Shown piece by piece: positions 28,125 to 37,600 of a DNA stretch of 64,000 nt. The position numbers and the translations under genes were made by a program. The notes under the pieces were generated by a model. That model saw only the letters and a list, made by a program, of their open reading frames with translations. It did not search any database and was not told where the DNA came from. The stretch lies in contig NZ_CP042431.1 of the NCBI RefSeq assembly GCF_007970185.1, positions 1,798,001-1,862,000 on the forward strand, read 5' to 3'. How positions within the stretch are numbered: the stretch's first letter is position 1; every line of letters begins with the position of its first letter. Source of the stretch: Pseudobacter ginsenosidimutans (GTDB taxonomy: Bacteria > Bacteroidota > Bacteroidia > Chitinophagales > Chitinophagaceae).

Positions 28125-29825
28125 TCAGATGGAGTTCACCAGTTCTTCCAGGCTTCCTTCTTCCGGGAGGTCGAGTTTTTTTCTGAGCCTGTGCCAGGTG
28201 GTTCTGATGGCTTGCTGGGATACACCGAGGGTGGCGGCCATCTCTTTATTGGTGAATTGGAGTTTGGCGAGTGTCATGAAACGGATCTCGGCGGGGCTCA
28301 GTTCCGGGAGTTTCGTTTTTAATCTGCGGAGATAACCGCTATGCACTCTCTCGAAAAGATTCCTGAAACTATCCCATTCTTCTTCTGTGAGAATGGTGCT
28401 TTGTTGTAATTGGACGAAGAGTTCATTGTCCTGTTGTCCATTTTGTTCCTGGAGGAGATCGATCAGTTTGTTCTTTTCTGAAATATGTCTGGCGAATTCA
28501 TTCAGCTGTCTGGTGGCGGAAGCGAGCTCTTCTTCAGCCCGACGAACCTGCTCTTCCTGTCTTTGTTGCTTTTTAACCTGCTGGCGATACCAGAACCAGG
28601 CGATCAATATCATCAGCAGCACCACTCCGATCAGGAGATTTCTTTCTATTTTATTCAGGAGACGTTTGTTCTCGATATCTTTTACGGTAGCGCGGTATTG
28701 GTCCTGTTCTGCTTTTTGGGCCGCGCGCATCATTTGAAGGGCGTTGAATTCGCGGGCAAGACTGTCTTTCACGATGATGGCGGAATCCAGGTAAGCATTC
28801 GATAATGGCAGTTTTCCTTCTGCCGCGTACATCTTGCTCATGAGCGGGAACAGGTAGCGGTAGCGCGAGTATTGGTTCGATCTCAAAACATATTCCCTGG
28901 CCTGTAGCGTTTGTTCCTTTGCTTTAGACAACTGGTTTTTCTTGAAATAGATATCAGCGAGCGTCATGGCGGAGCCGGAAGCGAGGCCCCAGTCCTGTTC
29001 TTTGATGGCGAGGACCACATCTTTTTCCAATAATGGAATGGCGGTATCGAAATCATTCCGGAGATAGTAACTGTAACCGAGATTGCCACTGGCGATACCT
29101 TCCCAGATATTGCCTGGATTGGACTTGATGAGTTCGCGGAAACAGAGGTCGGCGGAATCCAGTTGGTTAATGGCCTGATAGCTCATACCCATGGTATTTC
29201 TGGCCTGGTTGACATAGATCTTATTGAAAGGAGTTTCGGGCAGACTCAGGGCTTTCTTGAAATAGGTGATGGCTTCGCGATGTTCGGAGAAATGATAATA
29301 AGCGCGACCGATTTGGTAAAGATGGTCCAGTTTATCCGGGAATGTATCCGAGTTCATTTTTTCCAGCACCTGGTCAAGGAGGAGGAACTGCTCGAAGGCG
29401 AGCTCGTAGTTCTTGAGGTAGTTCCAGTAATAATAAGAAAGATGGCGGTGGCCGCGGGCTTCGTGTACCAATGAGCCTTTTGCTTTGGCATTTTCGATGA
29501 GTTGCTGGAAAAGGTTGATCACGCGGTTGCGGTCGCTGGCGTGGATGCTGAGGTAATAGGCGTGAACGAGTTCGGCTTCGAGAATGATCTCTTTGTCGTT
29601 GTGTTTTTCGCCGAAGGATTTGAGGCTGTCTATTTTTTTGAATACGGAGATGGAATCAGGGTTGAAGATGAGTCCGTCTATGAAGACCTTGATATCGCCT
29701 ACCCGTTCGCGGTAGCTGCGGTTGAGCCAGGACTCGTATTGACCATTGGCGGAAAAGACAAACAGCCAGGTAATGGCAAAGAGGGAAGCTTTGATACAAA
29801 GGAAGCGGTTTGTTCTATTGGTCAT
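28125..29825 (-). CDS. TPR-containing membrane regulator with LuxR-type helix-turn-helix
   Basis: This 566-residue protein has a signal peptide or first helix (ASLFAITWLFVFSANG), TPR repeats over about residues 120-340 (LYQIGRAYYHFSEHREAITYF, GNLGYSYYLRNDFDTAIPLL), a transmembrane helix near 400 (LLIGVVLLMILIAWFWY), a coiled coil (about 415-465) and a C-terminal GerE/LuxR helix-turn-helix (LSPAEIRFMTLAKLQFTNKE, then TWHRLRKKL). This is the one-component TPR-LuxR architecture of Bacteroidota: periplasmic TPRs sense a signal and the cytoplasmic HTH binds DNA. It lies upstream of, and on the same strand as, the giant surface protein and probably regulates it. Confidence 0.87.
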   Translation of the reverse strand: MTNRTNRFLCIKASLFAITWLFVFSANGQYESWLNRSYRERVGDIKVFIDGLIFNPDSISVFKKIDSLKSFGEKHNDKEIILEAELVHAYYLSIHASDRNRVINLFQQLIENAKAKGSLVHEARGHRHLSYYYWNYLKNYELAFEQFLLLDQVLEKMNSDTFPDKLDHLYQIGRAYYHFSEHREAITYFKKALSLPETPFNKIYVNQARNTMGMSYQAINQLDSADLCFRELIKSNPGNIWEGIASGNLGYSYYLRNDFDTAIPLLEKDVVLAIKEQDWGLASGSAMTLADIYFKKNQLSKAKEQTLQAREYVLRSNQYSRYRYLFPLMSKMYAAEGKLPLSNAYLDSAIIVKDSLAREFNALQMMRAAQKAEQDQYRATVKDIENKRLLNKIERNLLIGVVLLMILIAWFWYRQQVKKQQRQEEQVRRAEEELASATRQLNEFARHISEKNKLIDLLQEQNGQQDNELFVQLQQSTILTEEEWDSFRNLFERVHSGYLRRLKTKLPELSPAEIRFMTLAKLQFTNKEMAATLGVSQQAIRTTWHRLRKKLDLPEEGSLEELVNSI

Positions 29826-30186
29826 ACGGAGGCAGTGAGTTAGATCTGTGCCGGCAAAAATAATGGAATAAGGTGTGTTTGTGGAAAGATGGCTGAGGGA
29901 TCATGAAGTGTTTATTCGATTTCTATATTGATCCTGGCAGTGGATATTGATAACTGGAAAAGAGAGTTGAACATTCACTGATTTGATCAAACGCAAATTT
30001 GTTATCATTTTCTGACCGGTATCTTTTATATGTATTTAGATATAAATTCCTCCATTTGAATATGATTATATCTAATTGCGTATAGTTGAGAGGAGCTTTT
30101 AGGCTTTTCAAAAGGACAGAAAACGAACTGAATACCCTGGCTTCTTTCTGAACCCCTACTTTATTGATAACTAGCAAGTTAATACA

Positions 30187-30303
30187 TTTGTTCACTAATT
30201 TCGTTTGTTCACTTTTAATGAACAATGCTGGTTTATGTGAACAACTAAGCACAACTTTGTCCATTTGTTCACTATTTTCGGTTGTTCATTATAGATGGAC
30301 AAC
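30187..30303 (+). promoter_or_regulatory. Array of TTGTTCA operator half-sites upstream of an AbiEi-type gene
   Basis: Four forward copies of TTGTTCA (30188, 30205, 30265, 30282) come in two pairs, each pair spaced 17 bp. Two reverse copies, TGAACAA (30219, 30238), and one imperfect copy, TGGACAA (30296), lie among them. The pairs share the context TTTGTTCACTA-TTTCG. The array covers the 125 bp before ATG 30312. AbiEi-type proteins are known to repress their own promoters by binding repeats, so this is most likely an autoregulatory operator. The rest of the gap from 29826 shows no convincing gene. Confidence 0.65.
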
Positions 30304-30311
30304 AGCAACTT

Positions 30312-31319
30312 ATGAATAAAGAATCCGAAATAATTGAGCAGGCCATCAATATTTTAAGAGACAGAACAGGGATAAAAGTTACCTGGCAAACTTATGGGAA
30401 GGCCGAGAACAGGGTATATGGGATCGTGTTTCAGGAACGCGTGATGCAGTTCATTGTCGAGTATAAGAAATACCTGACTGCTTACCAGGTTGATCAGATC
30501 ATAAGAGCAAAGGATTTTCGATTTTCACTTTTAGTGGTGGCGGAACAAATTGCAGCTCCTGCCCGGGAGCTGTTAAGAAAGAAAGGAGTTGCCTACCTGG
30601 AAGCAAACGGAAACATCTTCATCAACACCAGCCAGGCGATCATCTTCCTGGATGGCAACAAACCGATCAGGGAAACAAAGCCTGTGACCAACCGGGCATT
30701 TACCAAAACAGGATTGAAAGCTGTCTTTCATCTTTTGAATAATCCGGATGCGATTGCGGGAACTTACCGGCAGTTGGCCCAGGAAACCGGAATTGCGCTG
30801 GGGAATATCAAATATATTATAGATGGATTGGCGGAAGCCGGGTATATCCTGCCTCTCAGCAAGCGGAAGGTAACGCTCAAAAATAAACGAGAATTATTGG
30901 AACGATGGGTTGCCGGTTACAGGGAAACCCTGAAACCTGACCTCTTCAAAGGCGCCTTTCGGATACAGGTAGACGAAAATCGTGATAATTGGCAGGACAT
31001 AAACCTGAAAGACCTCAATATGGAATGGAGTGGCGAACCTGCCGGCGAACTCATGACCAATTACCTCCAGGCCAGGGTATGGACGCTCTACACGCCCGGT
31101 CTGAATGACCAACAGGCCAATGCCATCGGATTGGTGCCGGATAGAAAGGGAGATGTTCTTGTGTACAATAAGTTTTGGTCTGAAAAAAACAACAATAACA
31201 CTACCGCTCCCCCGCTTCTTGTGTACGCCGACCTGCTAATAACAGATGATCCGCGTTGCATACAAACTGCCAACCTCATCTACGATCATCATATAAAACA
31301 TCAGATCGAGTCTAATTGA
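30312..31319 (+). CDS. AbiEi-type antitoxin/transcriptional regulator (solitary)
   Basis: ATG 30312 (MNKESEIIEQAINIL) is preferred over TTG 30282, which lies inside the repeat array; this gives 335 residues. The N-terminal 115 residues form a domain with GVAYLEANGNIFIN. A winged-helix segment follows (GTYRQLAQETGIALGNIKYI, EAGYILPLSKRKVTL). The C-terminus LVYADLLITDDPRCIQTANL matches the large type IV AbiEi-family antitoxins. Such antitoxins normally pair with an AbiEii nucleotidyltransferase, but none is adjacent; the nearest is at 32.5 kb and has its own AbiEi. It may be an orphan regulator or the remnant of a second AbiE system. Confidence 0.75.
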   Translation: MNKESEIIEQAINILRDRTGIKVTWQTYGKAENRVYGIVFQERVMQFIVEYKKYLTAYQVDQIIRAKDFRFSLLVVAEQIAAPARELLRKKGVAYLEANGNIFINTSQAIIFLDGNKPIRETKPVTNRAFTKTGLKAVFHLLNNPDAIAGTYRQLAQETGIALGNIKYIIDGLAEAGYILPLSKRKVTLKNKRELLERWVAGYRETLKPDLFKGAFRIQVDENRDNWQDINLKDLNMEWSGEPAGELMTNYLQARVWTLYTPGLNDQQANAIGLVPDRKGDVLVYNKFWSEKNNNNTTAPPLLVYADLLITDDPRCIQTANLIYDHHIKHQIESN

Positions 31320-31359
31320 TACAGCCCGGAATCTTCTTATCCGGCGAAACCAACAGTAA

Positions 31360-31617
31360 TCATCTGCCATGTTGCCAGCAATACCCATTGCTTTTTGCTT
31401 TTCTTCTGCAGGGAGTTCCTTTTTTGGTCATGGCTGCACAATAGTTTGTTTGCCAAAGCGCACCCATATTGTTTATGCCTCCAGGACTTGTGTTTGTGGC
31501 CTGCGTTAAGGAATCCATTTTTTTTTCGAGATGGGTGATGCGGTCATTCAGTTGTTTCAGCTCGTGAGCATTTGTATTTATATTATGACAGGAATACAAA
31601 AGAGAAACAAGAATCAC
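31360..31617 (-). CDS. Small lipoprotein with Cys/His zinc-like tail (DUF5763-like)
   Basis: This 85-residue protein has a short signal with lipobox LLYSC, a heptad-rich coiled coil (LKQLNDRITHLEKKMDSL) and a C-terminal motif CAAMTKKGTPCRRKAKSNGY followed by CWQHG. The CxxxTKKGTPCxR...YCxxHG pattern is a small zinc-finger-like module common in Bacteroidota proteins, which I associate with DUF5763. The function is unknown. It is convergent with the AbiEi-type gene on its left and divergent from the RmuC fragment on its right. Confidence 0.7.
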   Translation of the reverse strand: MILVSLLYSCHNINTNAHELKQLNDRITHLEKKMDSLTQATNTSPGGINNMGALWQTNYCAAMTKKGTPCRRKAKSNGYCWQHGR

Positions 31618-31764
31618 CAGGAGTATATTGGAACGTCTGGCAGTTGCTCTTCAGTGGTTGATAGTTCGCTAACTTCTATTTCATTTCCGAGTGGCGGACG
31701 CACCAAATCCGGACTGTAATTAGAATTTACTAATTGGACTAAAACCCTGGGCGGATGGGGTGAA

Positions 31765-32502
31765 ATGATCCTCGAAAATATCCTGGAACGCTCGGGCCTC
31801 GTAAAGGACCGGGAATACTTTATGGAGCATCAGTTGCATGATGAATGGGGAAATCCTATGCGCTCCGAAGGAGAAGATAAAAAGATGCGTCCGGATGCTG
31901 TGATCAAGTACCCCGATAACCGGCATGTGATCATCGATTCAAAAATTTCACTCAACGCTTTCACAAGAAGCATTGATGCGGCAGACGACGCGGAAAGAAA
32001 CAAGGGGCTGAATGAGCATGTTACCTGTATCAAGAAACATATCCAGTCGCTCAGTGTAAAGGGATATGATGATTACAGTAAGAGTCTTGATTTTGTGATG
32101 ATGTTCATTCCCAGCGAGCCTGCTTATATCGCGGCACTCCAGGCTGACCCGGAGCTCTGGAATTATGCTTATGATAAAAGGATCCTGTTACTGAGCCCTA
32201 CCAATCTGATCACTTCCCTGAAACTGATCGTTGATCTATGGAAGCGGGAGTACCAGAATCAGAATGCAAACGAGATTGCAGAACGTGGGGCCAAATTGTA
32301 TGATAAGTTCGTAGGATTTGTAGCGAACCTGGAAGATGTAGGCGATTATCTTACAAAAGCCCAAAACAAATACGGGGAGGCTTACAAAAAATTGACAACA
32401 GGAAATGACAACCTGGTTACACAGGCAACGAAATTGAAAAACCTGGGGTTAAAGACAAAGAATAGTTTGCCGGAAAAGTTGCTGACGATGAGCGAGGAGT
32501 AG
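31765..32502 (+). CDS. RmuC family DNA recombination protein, 5'-truncated
   Basis: The 245-residue frame covers only the C-terminal nuclease-like part of RmuC: MILENILERSGLVKDREYF, RPDAVIKYPDNRHVIIDSK, and the helical end (AQNKYGEAYKKLTTGNDNLV). Homology starts upstream of the ATG in the same frame: NWTKTLGGWGE precedes it and runs back to TAA at 31717-31719. The usual N-terminal helix and coiled coil of about 200 residues is missing. RmuC limits sequence inversions at repeats; this copy probably lacks its membrane anchor and coiled coil and may be a remnant. No matching 5' part is visible in the 150 bp upstream. Confidence 0.8.
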   Translation: MILENILERSGLVKDREYFMEHQLHDEWGNPMRSEGEDKKMRPDAVIKYPDNRHVIIDSKISLNAFTRSIDAADDAERNKGLNEHVTCIKKHIQSLSVKGYDDYSKSLDFVMMFIPSEPAYIAALQADPELWNYAYDKRILLLSPTNLITSLKLIVDLWKREYQNQNANEIAERGAKLYDKFVGFVANLEDVGDYLTKAQNKYGEAYKKLTTGNDNLVTQATKLKNLGLKTKNSLPEKLLTMSEE

Positions 32503-32539
32503 ATTTTCTCAAATAAATACGGGACAATTGTGATACAGA

Positions 32540-33391
32540 TTATTCAAATCGAAGTTTGTCTACTAATCTATGAAAATAATGAGGACTCCAAATGTCAAGT
32601 ACCGAATCATCCGGTATAAACCTTCTGATGTCTTCTTTTATTGCTTCCATAGAGACGGCGTCAATTCTATCATTAATAAGCTGGTCAACCTGACTCTTAG
32701 TAATTGTAGCTTCTTTCCAGTCGCCACTATCCTGTGCACGAAGCAAAAAGTGTTGAAGATTAAGTGGTATACCTTTTTTTACATACCATTCGAAGTCATA
32801 CCAATCTCTTCCTTTTACCCGATTGCCCCATTTACGGAAAAGAAGGGCATGTAGTTTGCCTGCAAAAAGATTCGGTAGTGTAAAGCATTTTACATAAAAA
32901 GAAAATGGACGCAGCAGTAGTTTCTCTTCTGTTTCAAATCCAGATGGAGGTTCGCGGTCCACTTCCAGTTTGATTTTAATATTTACAGCCGTTCCAATGC
33001 CTGCTTGTGGAATAATACTATCGAGTATCAACTCCTTCCATACCGTTTCTGATTTTAGAAAAGCGGAATCAATATTTGTTTGATTCGTTTTCTTCTTTTC
33101 TTTTATACTTACTTTCATACCGATGGCGCCAAATTCAGTAATGATACTCTCAAAATGTGGCTCAAAGGAAAAGTCAGGGTCTGCATGCAGTAATGAAAAA
33201 TCGAGGTCTTCTGAGAACCTATCCAGTCCATGAAATATTCTCAATGCAGTTCCTCCGTAGAAAGCTGCCTTTTCAAAAAAGCCTGATCGTTGCAGGCCCG
33301 CCAATGCAACTTCCTGCATGATTTCACGCAATGCAGCTTTCGCCTGATCTGTATTTTGTGGCTTGTATTCCCCGATCCATTCTTTGATCAT
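32540..33391 (-). CDS. AbiEii/AbiGii family nucleotidyltransferase toxin
   Basis: This 283-residue protein carries the DNA polymerase beta-like nucleotidyltransferase core of the AbiEii family: FYGGTALRIFHGLDRFSED, continuing to DLDFSLL (residues about 45-69), where GG and the D-x-D pair bind metal and nucleotide. Further family blocks are LPNLFAGKLHALLFRKWGNR and KGRDWYDFEWYV. AbiEii toxins act as nucleotidyltransferases that stop growth, giving abortive phage infection. The start overlaps the stop of the antitoxin gene by 4 bp (ATGA), so toxin translation is coupled to antitoxin translation. Confidence 0.9.
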   Translation of the reverse strand: MIKEWIGEYKPQNTDQAKAALREIMQEVALAGLQRSGFFEKAAFYGGTALRIFHGLDRFSEDLDFSLLHADPDFSFEPHFESIITEFGAIGMKVSIKEKKKTNQTNIDSAFLKSETVWKELILDSIIPQAGIGTAVNIKIKLEVDREPPSGFETEEKLLLRPFSFYVKCFTLPNLFAGKLHALLFRKWGNRVKGRDWYDFEWYVKKGIPLNLQHFLLRAQDSGDWKEATITKSQVDQLINDRIDAVSMEAIKEDIRRFIPDDSVLDIWSPHYFHRLVDKLRFE

Positions 33392-34026
33392 AAGTTGCTG
33401 ATTGTTTTTACCAATATTTCAAGACTCTTCTTTTTGGGTGCATTGCTGATCCAGGAGCTAATTTCTTTTAGGTTGAGCGATAATAGCAGGTCTTCATCAA
33501 TTCGCAGATCATCAATCAGAAAATTAGTTGCCTGTATGGTGCTTCTTAGAGAAATGCCTGGCGTCATAATAATCTTATCGCAAAGTGCTTTTTCGGGACT
33601 GGCTATTAAGACAACTTGCTTTGGACTTAGTGATACACTTTTTATTCCGAAGGAAAAGTAAGGGAGAGGTGCATTGAAGTAGCGAAACCTTCCTATTGTA
33701 GTTCGATAGATTTTACTTGCTTTGATTGTTACAGAATTTGTCTCAAACACTCTTTCAGGTATAAATCCCCAATATGAGAGGGCGGATTCCAAAGAAACAT
33801 AACTTGGTCCCCAGAGATGATTAGCAATAAGAAAAGGTTCTGGTTGTTGAACTTTTGTTTGAGGGCCTGCAACATACAGCCCATTCTTCACAGTAATTAA
33901 TTCACCTTTCTTCACAAGCTCATGAATTTTATCATTAGGACGCTTATATCCCTTTAGCAAATCGAGAATGATTTGCCTGTTCAGCGGTTCTTCAGCGTAA
34001 TCTTGAATGGCATCCCTAAAATCCAT
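33388..34026 (-). CDS. AbiEi-type antitoxin of the AbiE type IV toxin-antitoxin system
   Basis: This 212-residue protein has an N-terminal winged-helix (GYKRPNDKIHELVKKGELIT, VKNGLYVAG) and a C-terminal domain with SYVSLESALSYWGFIPE, the typical AbiEi signature. It represses its own operon and neutralises the downstream AbiEii toxin without forming a stable complex in the described systems. It is the first gene of a two-gene minus-strand operon and lies directly behind a pair of identical palindromes that are likely its binding sites. Confidence 0.88.
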   Translation of the reverse strand: MDFRDAIQDYAEEPLNRQIILDLLKGYKRPNDKIHELVKKGELITVKNGLYVAGPQTKVQQPEPFLIANHLWGPSYVSLESALSYWGFIPERVFETNSVTIKASKIYRTTIGRFRYFNAPLPYFSFGIKSVSLSPKQVVLIASPEKALCDKIIMTPGISLRSTIQATNFLIDDLRIDEDLLLSLNLKEISSWISNAPKKKSLEILVKTISNL

Positions 34027-34044
34027 CTTGTATGATTTCGGTAC

Positions 34045-34130
34045 AAAAATCGGAAATTATCCGATTTTAGGCTGTGAAATTTACAAGAACTTGTAATATA
34101 TTCCAATAAAAATCGGAAATTATCCGATTT
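34045..34130 (-). promoter_or_regulatory. Twin palindromic operators of the abiE operon
   Basis: The palindrome AAATCGGA-AATTA-TCCGATTT occurs twice with the same spacer, at 34046-34066 and 34109-34130, about 63 bp apart, roughly six helical turns. Between them is a perfect palindrome TTACAAG-AA-CTTGTAA (34081-34096). All lie just upstream of the antitoxin start at 34026. Known AbiEi antitoxins bind two inverted repeats cooperatively to repress their promoter, which fits this layout closely. Confidence 0.75.
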
Positions 34131-34650
34131 AGCTGCCCTTTTTTGGCAGGTGTTTAGCTAATCTTACCTAATTGTGGGCATGGACAATCTCTATATTTTG
34201 AGGTATTATTATTTCCAGGTCAAATTTTTTGAGAGTACTCCTATCGAAGAAAGTTGGTTTGCCTGTCTCAAACATAAGGAAGGGTGTTGGATTCACATGC
34301 TCTCACTTTATACCGTGAACGATGGCCTTCTTATGTTATCAACCCGTAAATAAATTCAATGGAGAAGAAGTGAATACGCCAATCAATCGAATCAAAAAAC
34401 ATAAAAACCCTCCACCCCATTTTTTGGCAAACGTCAAAAAGAAAACCAAAATCCGAACTACAAAATCCTCCCTCCCTTTTCATCCCCTCCTTCTACAACT
34501 CTTTACCAGCCTTGCTTACAAGAAGATGTAAAAAACCAAGCAAAACAAATATGAATATATGGTAATACGAAAACGGCGGCTTTTCAATCTTTCTTTGCCC
34601 TCGAACCAATAGAATGAAAAACCACTTTTTCTTATCTAAACTATGTGTGC
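34131..34650. other. Non-coding gap between abiE and the FG-GAP gene
   Basis: About 500 bp are AT-rich and carry only short frames with low-complexity translation. It must hold the promoters for the divergent abiE operon and the FG-GAP gene, but no clear TTTG/TAnnTTTG pair could be read with confidence. Confidence 0.5.
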
Positions 34651-37600
34651 ATGTTGAAGATTATTAGCTTGTCGGTTGCATTACTGGCATGGCCTGTAAT
34701 AACAAATTTGAAAGAGCTCAAAACAGACCATCTTACCACCGACGTTAACTTTCAATATAAACCGACGTTAACCCTCGCAAAGAAAACGCCAACAGAACAA
34801 CCGCCCATGGCTGATACCAACGCTTTGAAACAAAGCGGCTGGTTTTCCGAAGCGATCCGCATCCTCAAGCAACAGGAATATGAATTCAGGGAAACTCCTG
34901 AAAAAGAGGAATACACAACCTCCAATCGCAGGAACAATCTCTTCTTCACCTATTCAGAAAATGGATTCAAAGTTTCACCGCGTGAAAAAAATCCCGCCTG
35001 GCGTATAGCATTCAATCTCGATAAAAAACAAATAGGAAAAGGGGAATGGGAGATTGCTGGTAAACAGGCAACCTATCAAACAGAAAATATCGATGTGCAA
35101 TACATCAATAATGAAGCTGGCATGCGCCAGAACTTCATCGTGAAAAAGCCAACGTCTCCGGGGGAAGATGAAAAGATCATTCTGCAAATCAAAACAGGTC
35201 TGACAATAAAACTGCAAACCGATCGCCTGCAATTCTCTTCAAACGGAGGTCTCGTGATGCAATATGATCAGCTGAAAGTGTGGGATGCAAACGGACAGCC
35301 TCTTGCAGCAAGCTTTGAAAAAAGCAATAAAGACTTTTGTATTCATGTACAGAGCAGCGATGCTGTGTATCCAATTATCATCGATCCTGTAAGTTCAACA
35401 CCGGCTTCAATTTTGGAAGAAAACCAGGCCGGTGCTCAATTCGGAGTGGCTGTTGCCAGTGCAGGAGATGTGAATGGCGACGGCTACAGCGATGTGATCA
35501 TCGGAGCAAAAAATTACGACAGAGGTCAGGTTAATGAAGGGGCTGTTTTTGCTTATTATGGTTCCGCTGCTGGTTTGAGCACTACTGCTTCTTATACTGT
35601 TGATCAGCATCATCCGGAAGGCGCTTTCGGCTCTTCTGTATCTACCGCCGGTGATGTGAATGGCGACGGGTATAGTGATGTGATTGTGGGTGCACCCAAA
35701 TTTAAGATCCGTTTCGACGAGCAGGGAGTTGCTTTTTTATATCTTGGTTCACCCACTGGTCTTAACACTAATTTTAGTACATATATAGAGGGTAGCGATT
35801 ATTATTCAAATTTAGGCACCTCCGTTTCCTGTGCAGGTGATGTAAACGGAGATGGTTATAGCGATGTGATTGTTGGTGTACGTGCACATTATTATCCGGT
35901 TATGAACAGAGGCGCAGCGATAGTCAGGTATGGATCACCAACAGGCTTAGCCGGGATCACGGTATTGACTGATTATATCGAAGGAGTTTCCCCTATGGTT
36001 AATAGTGAATTCGGATCATCAGTAGCAGGTGCGGGTGATGTGAATGGAGATGGATACAGTGATGTAATTGTTGGTGCTTTCAAAGGAGGCTCCTCCATTT
36101 CAACCAGTGGAGATGGAAGAGCTTACGTGTTTCATGGCTCTCCGACGGGAGTCAACAGGAACTGGTCATTTGTTGAAATAGGAAGCTATAGTACCGCACA
36201 GCGATTAGGAACTTCAGTAGCTTGTGCAGGCGACGTGAATGGTGATGGTTATAGCGATGTGATCATTGGCATTCCTTTTTACAATAATGGACTTGTAGTG
36301 GGTGCAGTGATGGTAAGGTATGGTTCCTCTGCTGGTATCAGTAGTGGTAATTTGATTATGGGAGTTCAGGCATCACAGCTCTTCGGAAATTCGCTTGCCG
36401 GTGCAGGCGATGTTAATGGCGATGGATTCAGCGACATCATTGTAGGTTCTCCTTTTTATGATAATGGTGAATTGAATGAAGGCAGGGCTGACATCTTCTA
36501 TGGCTCTCCTGCCGGAATTAATGATACCAGGCATCCTGTAGGTGAAGGCAATCAGGCTTCCGCGGCCTATGGAGGCGCAGTTGCCAGTGCCGGTGATGTG
36601 AATGGCGATGGCTTTAGTGATGTAATTGTTGGTGCTTATAATTTTGATAACCCCGACGTGGATGAAGGCATCGTTTATGTATATCATGGATCGGCATCAG
36701 GTATTTCAGCCGGGCCCTCCAGCCTTAGAGAAAGTAATTCGGCCGATGCCAGAATGGGAGCTTCCATCGCCTATGCGGGCGATGTAAATGGCGATGGATA
36801 CAGCGATGTTGTGGTGGGTGCTCCTAATTATAGCAACGGTGAATCTTTTGAAGGAGCCATCTATGTATATCATGGTTCTGCAACAGGTATTCCCTCCACT
36901 CCTTCTGCTTTTATCGAAATGAACAGAGGATTTACCACGCTTGGCTTTTCAGTGGCTGGTGCCGGTGATGTAAATGGTGATGGATATGCCGATATAATTG
37001 CCGGAGCGCCCAATTATTCAAACGGAGAAAATACGGAAGGAGCATGCTGGGTTTTCCTGGGCTCTCCTACCGGGATCAATACTACGCCGGCTTTTACTTT
37101 TGAAAGTAATCAGGTGGATGCTCAACTGGGAGTTTCAGTGGCCGGTGCAGGAGATGTAAATGGTGATGGTTATGGCGATGTGATAGTTGGAGCAAATAAA
37201 TTCAGTCATGGTCAGGCAACTGAAGGCGTTGTTTTTGTTTTTCATGGTTCATCAACTGGTATCAATCCTGCAGTAGCTGCCATACTGGAAAGGGACCAGA
37301 CAGGTTCCAGGTTTGGCGGAGCAGTATCAGGTGCCGGTGATGTAAATGGCGATGGATACAGTGATGTGATCGTAGGAGCAAATGTATTCAGTAACGGACA
37401 AGCAAATGAAGGTGCTGCGTTTGTGTATTATGGATCTGCCAGTGGATTGAATACAGCAACTTCAGTATTGCTGGAAGGCAATCTGGCTGCGGCTCGATTT
37501 GGCTTTTCCGTATGTGGCGCCGGCGATGTGAATGGCGATGGATTCTCCGATGTATTTGTGGGCGCTATCGATTTTTCAAATGGACACACACAAGAAGGTG

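Noticed and set aside
29923-30264. A 113-codon minus-strand frame upstream of the solitary AbiEi gene
   Set aside because: It runs through the TTGTTCA repeat array, its translation shows no domain or signal, and its composition looks non-coding.
34322-34531. A 69-codon plus-strand frame before the FG-GAP gene
   Set aside because: Low-complexity K/P-rich translation in an AT-rich promoter region.
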